A DNA stretch of 64,000 bases from Limnohabitans sp. (GTDB lineage: Bacteria; Pseudomonadota; Gammaproteobacteria; Burkholderiales; Burkholderiaceae_C): the NCBI GenBank assembly GCA_024642215.1, contig JAHEBO010000084.1, positions 61,447-125,446 on the forward strand, written 5' to 3'. A program made the position numbers and the translations under genes. The notes beneath the pieces are model-generated. The model was not told where the DNA came from. It saw only the letters and a program-made list of their open reading frames with translations, and ran no database searches. Within the stretch, counting starts at the first letter, position 1. Each line of letters opens with the position of its first letter. Shown piece after piece: positions 44,115-51,693 of the stretch.

Positions 44115-45074
44115 TTATTCCATTTTTGCACCAGACTTCACGATCACTTGTTCCCACTTGTCAATTTCTGTTTTGACAAAAGATCGGAATTCTTCTGGAC
44201 TGTTGCCCACAGGCTCAGCACCTTGTGCGTCCATTTTGTCCTTGATGTCTTGTGATTGCAGTGCTTTGATGGATGCGTTGTAAAGTGCAGTCACAATGTG
44301 CGGCGGTGTTTTGGCGGGGGCAAATAAGCCGTTCCAACTGGAAACTTCAAAGTCTGGCAATCCAGCTTCAGCCATGGTTGGTACATTGGGAAGTGTGCCC
44401 ATGCGTTTCTTGCTGGCCACGGCCACGACGTTGAGTTTGCCGCTTTTTAAATGAGGGATGGCAGACAAGGCCGTTTGGAAACTCATTTGAACTTGACCAC
44501 CCAACAGGTCGGCAATGGCTGGTGCTGCGCCTTTGTAGGGCACATGAATCAAATCAATGTTGGCGCGCATTTTCAAAAGCTCGCCAGCAAGGTGAGGTGA
44601 GCCGCCGTTGCCACTTGAGGAGAATGCAAACTTACCTGGATTTTGTTTTGCTAGCGCAACAAACTCTTTCAAATTTTTGGCAGGCACAGAGGGGTGCAGT
44701 GTCAGTACTGATGGTGCAGTCATGTACTGTGTGATGTGCACAAAGTCACGCATCGTGTCGTAGCCCATGTTTTTGTAGGCGGTCATGTTGGTCGCGTTGG
44801 CAATGGTGCCCAATAGCAGGGTGTACCCATCAGGGGCGCTGCGGGCAACAAATTCTGAGGCAATGTTGCTACTGGCGCCTGCGCGGTTTTCCACAATGAC
44901 AGGTTGCCCCAGTGTTTCTTGCATCTTGATGGCAATGCTTCTGGCCACAATGTCTGTGGCGCCGCCTGGGGCATATCCCACCAATAGCCGAATGGGTTTG
45001 ACTGGGTAGGCGTTATCTTGCGCGTAACTTGTGAGCGTTATGAATGAAAGAGCCATCACCAAGAATCGATACAT
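44115..45074 (-). CDS. Bug-family periplasmic receptor
   Basis: Bug/TctC-type periplasmic receptor of 319 residues. The ORF-track start is a TTG; the ATG two codons later at 45074 (MYRFLVMALSFITLTSYAQ) is preferred and gives a normal signal peptide. Family blocks are YPVKPIRLLVGYAPGGATDIVAR, ENRAGASSNIASEFVARSAP and HVPYKGAAPAIADLLGGQVQM. The truncated haemoglobin gene follows in the same unit. The ligand is unknown and no TctAB partner is near. Confidence 0.9.
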   Translation of the reverse strand: MYRFLVMALSFITLTSYAQDNAYPVKPIRLLVGYAPGGATDIVARSIAIKMQETLGQPVIVENRAGASSNIASEFVARSAPDGYTLLLGTIANATNMTAYKNMGYDTMRDFVHITQYMTAPSVLTLHPSVPAKNLKEFVALAKQNPGKFAFSSSGNGGSPHLAGELLKMRANIDLIHVPYKGAAPAIADLLGGQVQMSFQTALSAIPHLKSGKLNVVAVASKKRMGTLPNVPTMAEAGLPDFEVSSWNGLFAPAKTPPHIVTALYNASIKALQSQDIKDKMDAQGAEPVGNSPEEFRSFVKTEIDKWEQVIVKSGAKME

Positions 45075-45273
45075 GTTCAACCTGCTTTACCTAAGGAATT
45101 CAATCTTGCAGTGTAGAGACTCTTGCCAAGGGCTAGCAAGGCCAAAGCATTGGTGTTGTCCCTAGGTGGAATTTTTCTCTTGATTACTTCAGTAAGATGG
45201 AACTCACAGACATCGAATCAATCCATGTTTTTTGGATCAGGATTGCAGTTGTATTGCATTGGAGTAAGGCGTC

Positions 45274-46392
45274 ATGAGCAAATTCATTCAAACCAACCTC
45301 GCAAAACCTCGCGCATGGTTTCCCAAAGAGCTTGAGCAAGACTTTTCTTGGATTCACCACCTAAGTCCTCAAGCCATCGATGAAGTGGAAGAAGCCCTTC
45401 AACATGCCAAGGCTTCTGGGAAAGCTTGGCTAGAAATGACGGCCAACGATTTTCCGCTTAAGCGGCATGCAAAGCAGGCCATCGATCATGCCTTTGCCGT
45501 TACACAGACAGCCTATGGCATGTGTTTGCTCAAAGGATTTCCAGTGGCGCGTTGGTCAGTGGAGGATGCTCGACTTGTCCATTGGGGAATTGGCCTGAAT
45601 GTGGGTGTGGCCACAACTCAAAACCGAGCCAGTCAAGTCATGAACGATGTTCGAGATGAAGGCGGCAGTTATAAAGTTAAAAATGGCAGAGGGTACAACA
45701 CCAATGCAGGGTTGGATTTTCACGTTGACTCTTGCGATGTTGTGGCTTTGATGTGTTTGCAAACAGCCAAATCGGGTGGTACCAGCAAAGTGACCAGCTC
45801 GATGGCTGTGGTTGATGAAGTCAAACGCTTGCGACCCGACTTAATTCCCGTCATGCAGCAGCCGTTTTATTACAGCTACCAGGGAACCAACGATGCAACG
45901 CAGCCGCCTTTTTACAAATGTCCCATCTTGGGCGACGACCCTGAATTTTTCTCATTGCGCGCCAATCGCAAAAATGTCACAGCAGCTCAGCGAGATTTTC
46001 CAGAAGTTCCGCGTTTGACGCCCGAGCAGATTGAGTTGCTTGATTTGTTGGATGCGATATTGCCGGATGACAAATTTTGTTATTCCATGCAGCTCGATCG
46101 CGGAGATTTGCAGTTACTCAACAACTACGTGGTGATTCATTCACGCACCAATTTTGACGATCACGAAGAGCCAGAAAAGAAACGTCATTTGCTTCGTCTC
46201 TGGTTGAGCATTCCTCAGGGTCAACGCTTGCCGGCACTGTGGAAAGAATATTTTGGTGATGTTGAAGCGGGTTCTGTCAGAGGAGGTGTTCGAGGTAGCC
46301 AAATCACAGAAGAATTCTTGGCATATGAGCGGCGTCAAGCAGCTCATTTGGGTATGAGCTTGCGAAAGCAAATCATGAATGTTTCTGAATAG
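45274..46392 (+). CDS. TauD/TfdA-family 2-oxoglutarate/Fe(II) dioxygenase
   Basis: Non-haem iron hydroxylase of 372 residues. The iron-binding HxD is in NAGLDFHVDSCDVVALMCL near residue 152 and the distal His is in LNNYVVIHSRTNFDDHEE near residue 289. The 2-oxoglutarate-binding Arg is in RHLLRLWLSI. The closest textbook relatives are TauD and gamma-butyrobetaine hydroxylase-like enzymes. The substrate is not determinable. Monocistronic, with a 199-bp upstream region shared with the divergent Bug gene. Confidence 0.85.
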   Translation: MSKFIQTNLAKPRAWFPKELEQDFSWIHHLSPQAIDEVEEALQHAKASGKAWLEMTANDFPLKRHAKQAIDHAFAVTQTAYGMCLLKGFPVARWSVEDARLVHWGIGLNVGVATTQNRASQVMNDVRDEGGSYKVKNGRGYNTNAGLDFHVDSCDVVALMCLQTAKSGGTSKVTSSMAVVDEVKRLRPDLIPVMQQPFYYSYQGTNDATQPPFYKCPILGDDPEFFSLRANRKNVTAAQRDFPEVPRLTPEQIELLDLLDAILPDDKFCYSMQLDRGDLQLLNNYVVIHSRTNFDDHEEPEKKRHLLRLWLSIPQGQRLPALWKEYFGDVEAGSVRGGVRGSQITEEFLAYERRQAAHLGMSLRKQIMNVSE

Positions 46393-46491
46393 AAGCAGCG
46401 CCAAGCTCCAACAAAAGAGGCTAGTACGTGATGAAATCAACATATCCACCGTCTAAAATTAAGAAAACTCACTTGTGACACAATTAGATTC

Positions 46492-46851
46492 ATGCAAATC
46501 CTGCGTAACGCTCAACTTCTTGCCCGCTTAGTGCTGGTTTGGTTTGTGCTTTTCGTGGGTGTTTCGGTGGCATCCCCATTGGTGAATCCTCAAGCTAGCC
46601 AAATGGTCTGCTCCGCTACAGGTGGCATGCAAATGGTGAATTTAGACGATGGCTTTGGAGACGCAAGCAAGCCGTCTGGCACTATGGATTGCCCCCTCTG
46701 CACTCAGGTCAGTGCACCACCGTCTCCCTTGGTGTTTAACTTCGAGACCATTAGCGTGTTGGCTCACGCCATGCGCTCTATACCCTCAGCCCATATCGCT
46801 TGGGTAACGGGTTCACCTCTACCGCCTCGCGGACCTCCAGCACATTCCTGA
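46492..46851 (+). CDS. DUF2946 small protein, CruR-like leader of a copper operon
   Basis: Short exported or membrane-bound protein of 119 residues with one N-terminal hydrophobic segment (LVLVWFVLFVGVSVA) and a CxxC motif, TMDCPLCTQVSAPP, near residue 66. This pattern and its place just upstream of a TonB-dependent receptor match the DUF2946 family. In Bordetella pertussis the DUF2946 protein CruR acts as a copper-responsive upstream ORF controlling the receptor genes behind it. By analogy this is a regulatory ORF more than a functional end product. The 160-bp gap to the receptor would hold the control element. Confidence 0.78.
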   Translation: MQILRNAQLLARLVLVWFVLFVGVSVASPLVNPQASQMVCSATGGMQMVNLDDGFGDASKPSGTMDCPLCTQVSAPPSPLVFNFETISVLAHAMRSIPSAHIAWVTGSPLPPRGPPAHS

Positions 46852-47011
46852 TCTTCATTGTTGACTCTGCAGCCTTGTCTGCACTCGTCAATTGAGTTTC
46901 ATTTCAGGGAATTTTCCATGCGTTATGACCGCTAGGTTTGATACTTGCGTGGCAGATTTCCCTTGAATGAAATAACCAATCAATGTGTATGGATTATTCA
47001 AGAAAATCAAA

Positions 47012-49141
47012 ATGGAATTATTTAAACAGACGCCAGTTGCACTGATCGTGATGGCCATGTGTAGCGCCGCATTTGCCCAAAGTGCCGCAAATTCATCAAC
47101 AGCGAATGACACCGTGGTGATATCAGGTTCTAGATCGGCTTCAAAACTTTCAGAAACAGCGGCCTCCATTGGCCTTGTAACGCGCGCCCAATGGGATGAA
47201 GAAAAGCCCAAATCGGTAGGCGACATCATCAACCGAATTCCAGGTGTGTTTTGGAACGACCTGGGCAATGAGCAGCACAGCATGTCCATCCGCCAACCTA
47301 TCAGCACCAATGCGGTGTATCAATACCTAGAAGACGGTATACCGATTCGTCCATTGGGTGTTTTTAATCACAACGCGCTGAATGAAAACAACATGAATGC
47401 AGCGTCTGGTGTTGAGGTAGTGAAGGGCGCTGCCTCATCTTTGTATGGCAGCAATGCCATGGGCGGTGCCGTCAACTTTTTAACACAGCGCGCCTCCAAA
47501 ACGCCCACGGGTTATTTGGGTGTGCGTGTAGATGATACAGATGGCTTTACCCGGGTCGACTCAGGCGCCAGCAACACCTGGGGTGATTTGGGATTGCGGT
47601 TCTCTCACTACAGTTCGCACCGCCAAAGTCAAAACTGGCAAGAGTACAGCGGTGGCAGCAAGGACTCTTTTTCCTTGCGAGCTGACTACAACTTGTCGGC
47701 CACTTCTTGGATGCGCGCTTCTTTGATCAAGACAGACTTGGACACTGAAACGTCCGGTAGTTTGTTTGAAACAGACTATCGCAATTCTGTGGGCAAAAGT
47801 TTGAACACCTTCACATGGCGCAAAGACATCACTTCGCGGGCCAATGTGGCTTGGGAGGGTGAAACCATATCAGGGGGCTTGACCACTGTTACGGCCTTTG
47901 CTCGCAAAAATGACCATGGCCAATTGCCCAACTACACCATCACGGGTTGTGCAGGGACCACTTGCAGAGGCACTTTGAACAACAACCATGTGGAGTCACT
48001 GGGTGTGGATGTGAAGCATGAGCAAAATTTGGCTTGGAACAATGCCAAGTTGGTTTCGGGTATCACCATCGATCGCAGTCAAAACGATTATGTGTCTGAC
48101 AATCTGGCCATTACCCGCGACACAGCAACAGGCCGGTATGTGTCGTATGTGCTGAACAGTGTGAAGAGCCCCTCAGGCGTGCGCAACTACAGCGCTGACA
48201 TTGCCAACAATGCAGCCTTTGCTCAATTTGAATTCGTGCCTTTGGATAAACTGCGAATCGTGGCGGGTGCCCGCTACGACAGCATTTCGTACGATTTTCA
48301 AAACAACTTAACACCAGGCGCCAACTACGGTGCAGCCAACGAGGTCAGAAGTTTCAGCCGAGTCACGCCTAAGCTTGGTGGTACCTATGCACTGAACTCA
48401 CGGAATAGTTTTTACGGCAACTTAAGCCAAGGCTTTACACCGCCTGAGGTGAGTCAGCTGTATGGCAAAACCGCAGTGCCCGATTTGAAGCCTGCCGTCT
48501 ATGACAACACAGAGTTTGGCTGGCGTGCTGCATTGCTAGATGGCAGTGTGAAGTTGGACTCTGCCATTTACAGGCTGGATGGCAAGGACACCATTGTGAG
48601 CTACACCCCTGCAGTGGGCGACAGCGGCAACAAAAACGCAGGCCAAACACGCAGTGAGGGCCTTGAAATTGCATTGAGCCAAGAAGGAAAATGGATGGAC
48701 TGGCGCGTCGGTGCAACTTGGGCTCAACACACCTACTTAAACTACAAGGTGAGTGACAAAGTGGGGGCGATAGAAGACTATTCCGGCAAAACCATGAAAC
48801 AAGCGCCAGCACATGCCATCAATGCCTCGGTGGCTTACAAGTTTGCGCCGGGTGCACGCATTGCCCTGATCGTGATCAAGCAGGGCAGTTCTTGGATGAA
48901 CGATGCCAATACGGTGAAATACGAAGGGCATACCTTGTTCAATGTGCATGCCAGCCAAAAGCTGCAAGGTGGTTGGGAAGTTTGGGGCCAAGTTCGGAAC
49001 TTGACCAACCAACGCTACTCTGACAGTGCTTCAAGCTCTTACAAAGGCACAGGCACTTACTCGCCCAATACGCAAAACACCTACCAGTTGGGAGCACCGC
49101 GCAGCGTCATGCTGGGCTTGAACAAGTCCTTTGGCGCTTGA
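47012..49141 (+). CDS. TonB-dependent outer-membrane receptor (probable copper uptake)
   Basis: Outer-membrane receptor of 709 residues. The start is set at the ATG at 47012, which gives a clean signal peptide (MELFKQTPVALIVMAMCSAAFAQ); the ORF-track start is a GTG nine codons earlier. The plug domain runs to about residue 160 (VGDIINRIPGVFWNDLGNE, GVEVVKGAASSLYGSNAMGGAVNF). The 22-strand barrel follows and ends RSVMLGLNKSFGA. Copper is inferred from the DUF2946 leader and the Cys-rich partner genes. Alternatives are haem, another metal chelate, or vitamin B12. Confidence 0.88.
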   Translation: MELFKQTPVALIVMAMCSAAFAQSAANSSTANDTVVISGSRSASKLSETAASIGLVTRAQWDEEKPKSVGDIINRIPGVFWNDLGNEQHSMSIRQPISTNAVYQYLEDGIPIRPLGVFNHNALNENNMNAASGVEVVKGAASSLYGSNAMGGAVNFLTQRASKTPTGYLGVRVDDTDGFTRVDSGASNTWGDLGLRFSHYSSHRQSQNWQEYSGGSKDSFSLRADYNLSATSWMRASLIKTDLDTETSGSLFETDYRNSVGKSLNTFTWRKDITSRANVAWEGETISGGLTTVTAFARKNDHGQLPNYTITGCAGTTCRGTLNNNHVESLGVDVKHEQNLAWNNAKLVSGITIDRSQNDYVSDNLAITRDTATGRYVSYVLNSVKSPSGVRNYSADIANNAAFAQFEFVPLDKLRIVAGARYDSISYDFQNNLTPGANYGAANEVRSFSRVTPKLGGTYALNSRNSFYGNLSQGFTPPEVSQLYGKTAVPDLKPAVYDNTEFGWRAALLDGSVKLDSAIYRLDGKDTIVSYTPAVGDSGNKNAGQTRSEGLEIALSQEGKWMDWRVGATWAQHTYLNYKVSDKVGAIEDYSGKTMKQAPAHAINASVAYKFAPGARIALIVIKQGSSWMNDANTVKYEGHTLFNVHASQKLQGGWEVWGQVRNLTNQRYSDSASSSYKGTGTYSPNTQNTYQLGAPRSVMLGLNKSFGA

Positions 49142-49195
49142 GTTGGCTTTGAATGTTGAATGACTTGGTGTGTCTTTGATTTGAAAGGAATTTCA

Positions 49196-50443
49196 ATGCG
49201 ATTTATCAAACAATCATGGTGTGCTTGGATGGTTTTCAGTGTGCTGGTGCTAGGGATGACCACTGCGCTTTCTGCCAACGCTCAAAGCAAACCCATGAAA
49301 CATGCCAAGCGCGTTCAACTGGCCACTGGCGCTGCCCTGGGCCCTGACGGTCGTTTGTGGGTGGTGGGGCTGAATGAACAGGGCCAGATGTTCATGCAAT
49401 CTTCACCCGCGCAAGCCTTGGGTCAATGGACAGCACCTGTGATACTCAACACCCAACAAGACGAGATAGCAGCGGACGGGGAGTCGCGTCCCAAAATGGC
49501 TTTTGGCCCCAATGGCTGGGCTGTTGTGACTTACACGCAACCGCTGCCCAAACCCTATACCGGCTTTGTTCGCATGCTTCGAAGTGCAGATGGCGGTCAA
49601 ACATTCTCTGCACCTTTCACGGTGCACCAAGACCGTCAAGAAATTACCCACCGCTTCGAATCGATTCTGTTTGATGCACAAGGCAATTTGCATACCCTTT
49701 GGATTGACAAGCGTGACATGCCGCCTAAAGGAGCAGGGCCGAAGTACATTGGGGCAGCCGTCTACGGAAACGTTTCCAAAGACGGTGGCGCCACCTTTGG
49801 CCCCGATTACAAACTGGCAGACCATTCATGCGAGTGTTGTCGCATTGCCATGAGCAACACGCCCGATGGCAAAGTGGCCGCTGTGTGGCGCCATGTGTTT
49901 GGTGAGCAAACCCGTGACCATGCTTTTGCTGTGTTACCTGGAGCCTCTGCAGTTGCTTCTTCGTCTGCGCAAGGTCAATCTAAATCCCCCGTCAGAAGCA
50001 CATTTGACGATTGGCAAATCAATGCTTGCCCTCACCACGGCCCAGGTCTAGCCGCAAATACCTCACAAACTGGCTTTCACATGGTCTGGTTTGGTATTCG
50101 CAAACAAGATGGACAAGATGCGCCGGGTGTGCGTTATGCGCGCTTAAATGCCAATGGCGAACCTTTGTTGAACTCAGTGATCCCCTTGCCGGATGCGAGG
50201 GCTGAGCATGCCGATGTGCTAGCTCACAAGCAGCGCGTGGTGGTTGTATGGCGTTCTAGCGAAGGCAGCACCTCAACACTCAAGGCCTGGATTTCAGAAA
50301 ACGAAGGGCAGAGTTTCAGTGTGAAAGTGCTGGGCCAATCTCAAGGCCCCAATGACCATCCGCGCTTGGTTCAGCGCGCAGAAAAAATGCTGGTGGTGTG
50401 GCGTGATACCAAGGAGATCAAAGTTTATGACGTTTCTCAATAA
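49196..50443 (+). CDS. Secreted sialidase-fold protein with CxCC motif
   Basis: Periplasmic beta-propeller-like protein of 415 residues from the ATG at 49196 (AAAGGA before it), with a signal peptide ending near LSANAQS. Asp-box-like repeats (SADGGQTFSAPF, SKDGGATFGPD, SENEGQSFSV) mark a sialidase-type propeller. A striking Cys cluster, DHSCECCRIAMSNTPDG near residue 210, and NACPHHGPGLA near residue 278 are unlike sialidases and suggest metal binding. It lies between the receptor and a thioredoxin-like gene, overlapping the latter by 17 bp. Periplasmic copper handling is inferred; a glycosidase role is unlikely. Confidence 0.8.
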   Translation: MRFIKQSWCAWMVFSVLVLGMTTALSANAQSKPMKHAKRVQLATGAALGPDGRLWVVGLNEQGQMFMQSSPAQALGQWTAPVILNTQQDEIAADGESRPKMAFGPNGWAVVTYTQPLPKPYTGFVRMLRSADGGQTFSAPFTVHQDRQEITHRFESILFDAQGNLHTLWIDKRDMPPKGAGPKYIGAAVYGNVSKDGGATFGPDYKLADHSCECCRIAMSNTPDGKVAAVWRHVFGEQTRDHAFAVLPGASAVASSSAQGQSKSPVRSTFDDWQINACPHHGPGLAANTSQTGFHMVWFGIRKQDGQDAPGVRYARLNANGEPLLNSVIPLPDARAEHADVLAHKQRVVVVWRSSEGSTSTLKAWISENEGQSFSVKVLGQSQGPNDHPRLVQRAEKMLVVWRDTKEIKVYDVSQ

Positions 50444-50999
50444 GCATTTGGCCGACGCATGCAAGTCTCAAATCAAACTGAGGCTCAAGCTCAAGAGCCT
50501 CTCTTTTCTGGCTGTTCTGATGTCCTTGTTTCTCGGGCATGCTTTGCAAGCACAAGATCACAAACACAGAACGGGCACCACCCAAAGCGTACCTGCTCGT
50601 ACACTGAGTTCTACACAGGCCTTTCATGAAAAATCGTGGGCTCAACTACTGAAAGATGGCCCTAAGCCTGCAGCTTATTTGTTCACCACCACCTATTGCA
50701 GCACATGCCCTGCAGCGTTTGATGTGCTTCACCAAGCTGTCATAGAAAAAGGCCGAGACGTTCCCCTGATGGCGGTCATGATGGACGCCAGTGGCGCCAA
50801 AGCCCTAAGACATGCTAGCCACTTTAAGGGCATGACCAAGATGTATGCCTTTGAGGGTTTTGAGCCAGAGATCAGGCAATCAGTTGATCCAGCTTGGCCC
50901 AACGTGACCCCTTATGTCGTGATGATCGATGCAAAAGGCAATGTGCAAAAAGTCATCGGCCCGCCACCTCCCGAAATGCTCAAGCGATGGCTGTACTGA
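50427..50999 (+). CDS. Thioredoxin-like exported protein
   Basis: Exported protein of 190 residues from the ATG at 50427, which overlaps the propeller gene by 17 bp; the longer ORF-track start lies far inside that gene. An N-terminal hydrophobic segment (SFLAVLMSLFLGHALQAQ) would act as signal or anchor. A thioredoxin-like active site follows: FTTTYCSTCPAAFDVL, a CxxC motif. The cis-Pro-like NVTPYVVMIDAKGNVQKVIG is near the end. It may reduce cysteines of the CxCC propeller or deliver metal, as SCO/TlpA-type proteins do. Confidence 0.75.
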   Translation: MTFLNKHLADACKSQIKLRLKLKSLSFLAVLMSLFLGHALQAQDHKHRTGTTQSVPARTLSSTQAFHEKSWAQLLKDGPKPAAYLFTTTYCSTCPAAFDVLHQAVIEKGRDVPLMAVMMDASGAKALRHASHFKGMTKMYAFEGFEPEIRQSVDPAWPNVTPYVVMIDAKGNVQKVIGPPPPEMLKRWLY

Positions 51000-51061
51000 A
51001 GGGTGTTCAAGAACAACTCAAAAATTGCACCGATCGCATTGGCGACTTAATTGAGTGGACT

Positions 51062-51099
51062 AAAGAAAAACCCCTTGAGCATGACTGCTGAAGGGGTTC
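51062..51099 (-). terminator. Terminator of the disrupted tRNA-Asn gene
   Basis: On the minus strand, AACCCCTTCAGC-agtcat-GCTCAAGGGGTT (one mismatch in a 12-bp stem) followed by TTTCTTT, starting 8 bp after the tRNA CCA end. It can also act weakly on the plus strand for the copper-type operon. Confidence 0.75.
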
Positions 51100-51106
51100 T
51101 TAATTT

Positions 51107-51151
51107 TGGCTCCTCGACCTGGGCTCGAACCAGGGACCTACGGATTAACAG
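51107..51151 (-). other. tRNA-Asn 3' remnant (att site)
   Basis: The minus strand reads CTGTTAATCCGTAGGTCC then CTGGTTCGAGCCCAGG and TCGAGGAGCCA. That is the anticodon loop with anticodon GTT, the T-arm and the acceptor 3' strand with CCA of tRNA-Asn. Identity stops exactly at the 5' edge of the anticodon loop: the next bases (GTTTT instead of about GCGGA) cannot form the anticodon stem. This is the classic attR of an element integrated at the anticodon loop. The intact tRNA should lie to the right of the window. Confidence 0.82.
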
Positions 51152-51209
51152 AAAACTCGGCCCGTGAAATACCCATATAAATCAACGACTTAAAGTAAAA
51201 AATATACAC

Positions 51210-51229
51210 CGTGTAATATTTCGTGTAAT
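51210..51229 (+). repeat. Direct repeats CGTGTAAT (possible integrase arm sites)
   Basis: CGTGTAAT occurs twice, 12 bp apart (51210 and 51222), and a variant CGTGAAAT lies at 51163. Short direct repeats beside an att core are typical of tyrosine-recombinase arm sites. Function is inferred. Confidence 0.4.
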
Positions 51230-51235
51230 TGACCT

Positions 51236-51258
51236 AAAAGTTGCTTTAAGCAACTTTT
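51236..51258. terminator. AT-rich hairpin, possible terminator
   Basis: AAAAGTTGC-tttaa-GCAACTTTT, a perfect 9-bp stem with T-rich ends on both strands, about 85 bp inside the presumed island end. It may terminate a lost or distant gene. Confidence 0.55.
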
Positions 51259-51693
51259 CCGTGAACAGTGCCAAATTTGGACATGACTTGCGCCATTTTA
51301 CTTTGGGTCTTCGCAAATTTGCGAATCAGCAAAACTCGGCGTCGATGTCCTGATGTAAATTTGGGTGGGAACCAAACTTGCAATCTTTGACTTCAGCAAG
51401 TGGGTGCGTTGCTGGAAATCTTGGGTTGGCAAGTTTGTTGAGGAGGATATGACGTCCAACTCTCGACGGTTAGGCTCGCTTTGGACGGAGGCAAGCGTCA
51501 AAAATCTGGCCTGGTATGGCGCGATCACCTGGTCAAGCGCAGATTGAACACGCAATGAAATACAGCTAGACTAAATGTATCAACTGTGCTTTGATCAGCA
51601 TTTGATGCTAGTTGTTTCTCTGAAATGAAAATTTTTATCTATTGTGCTCTGATAAAAAACCTGACCAAATCGGTTGATGAATAGGGATCCAAA

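Larger units (their letters stand above)
51000..51693. other. 694-bp stretch without a convincing gene; island boundary
   Basis: Contains, in order, a terminator hairpin, a 45-bp tRNA-Asn 3' remnant, CGTGTAAT direct repeats and an AT-rich hairpin. The rest (51259-51693) shows no coding character; the 85-aa ORF at 51298-51555 has no recognisable features. The last 100 bp are AT-rich and should hold the caspase gene promoter. Confidence 0.75.

Noticed and set aside
49196-50443. A functional sialidase
   Set aside because: Only Asp-box-like repeats match; the catalytic Arg triad and substrate context are not visible, and the Cys clusters and operon point elsewhere.
51298-51555. 85-aa minus-strand ORF in the island boundary region
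   Set aside because: No ribosome-binding site, no recognisable motif and no conserved-looking features; left as non-coding.
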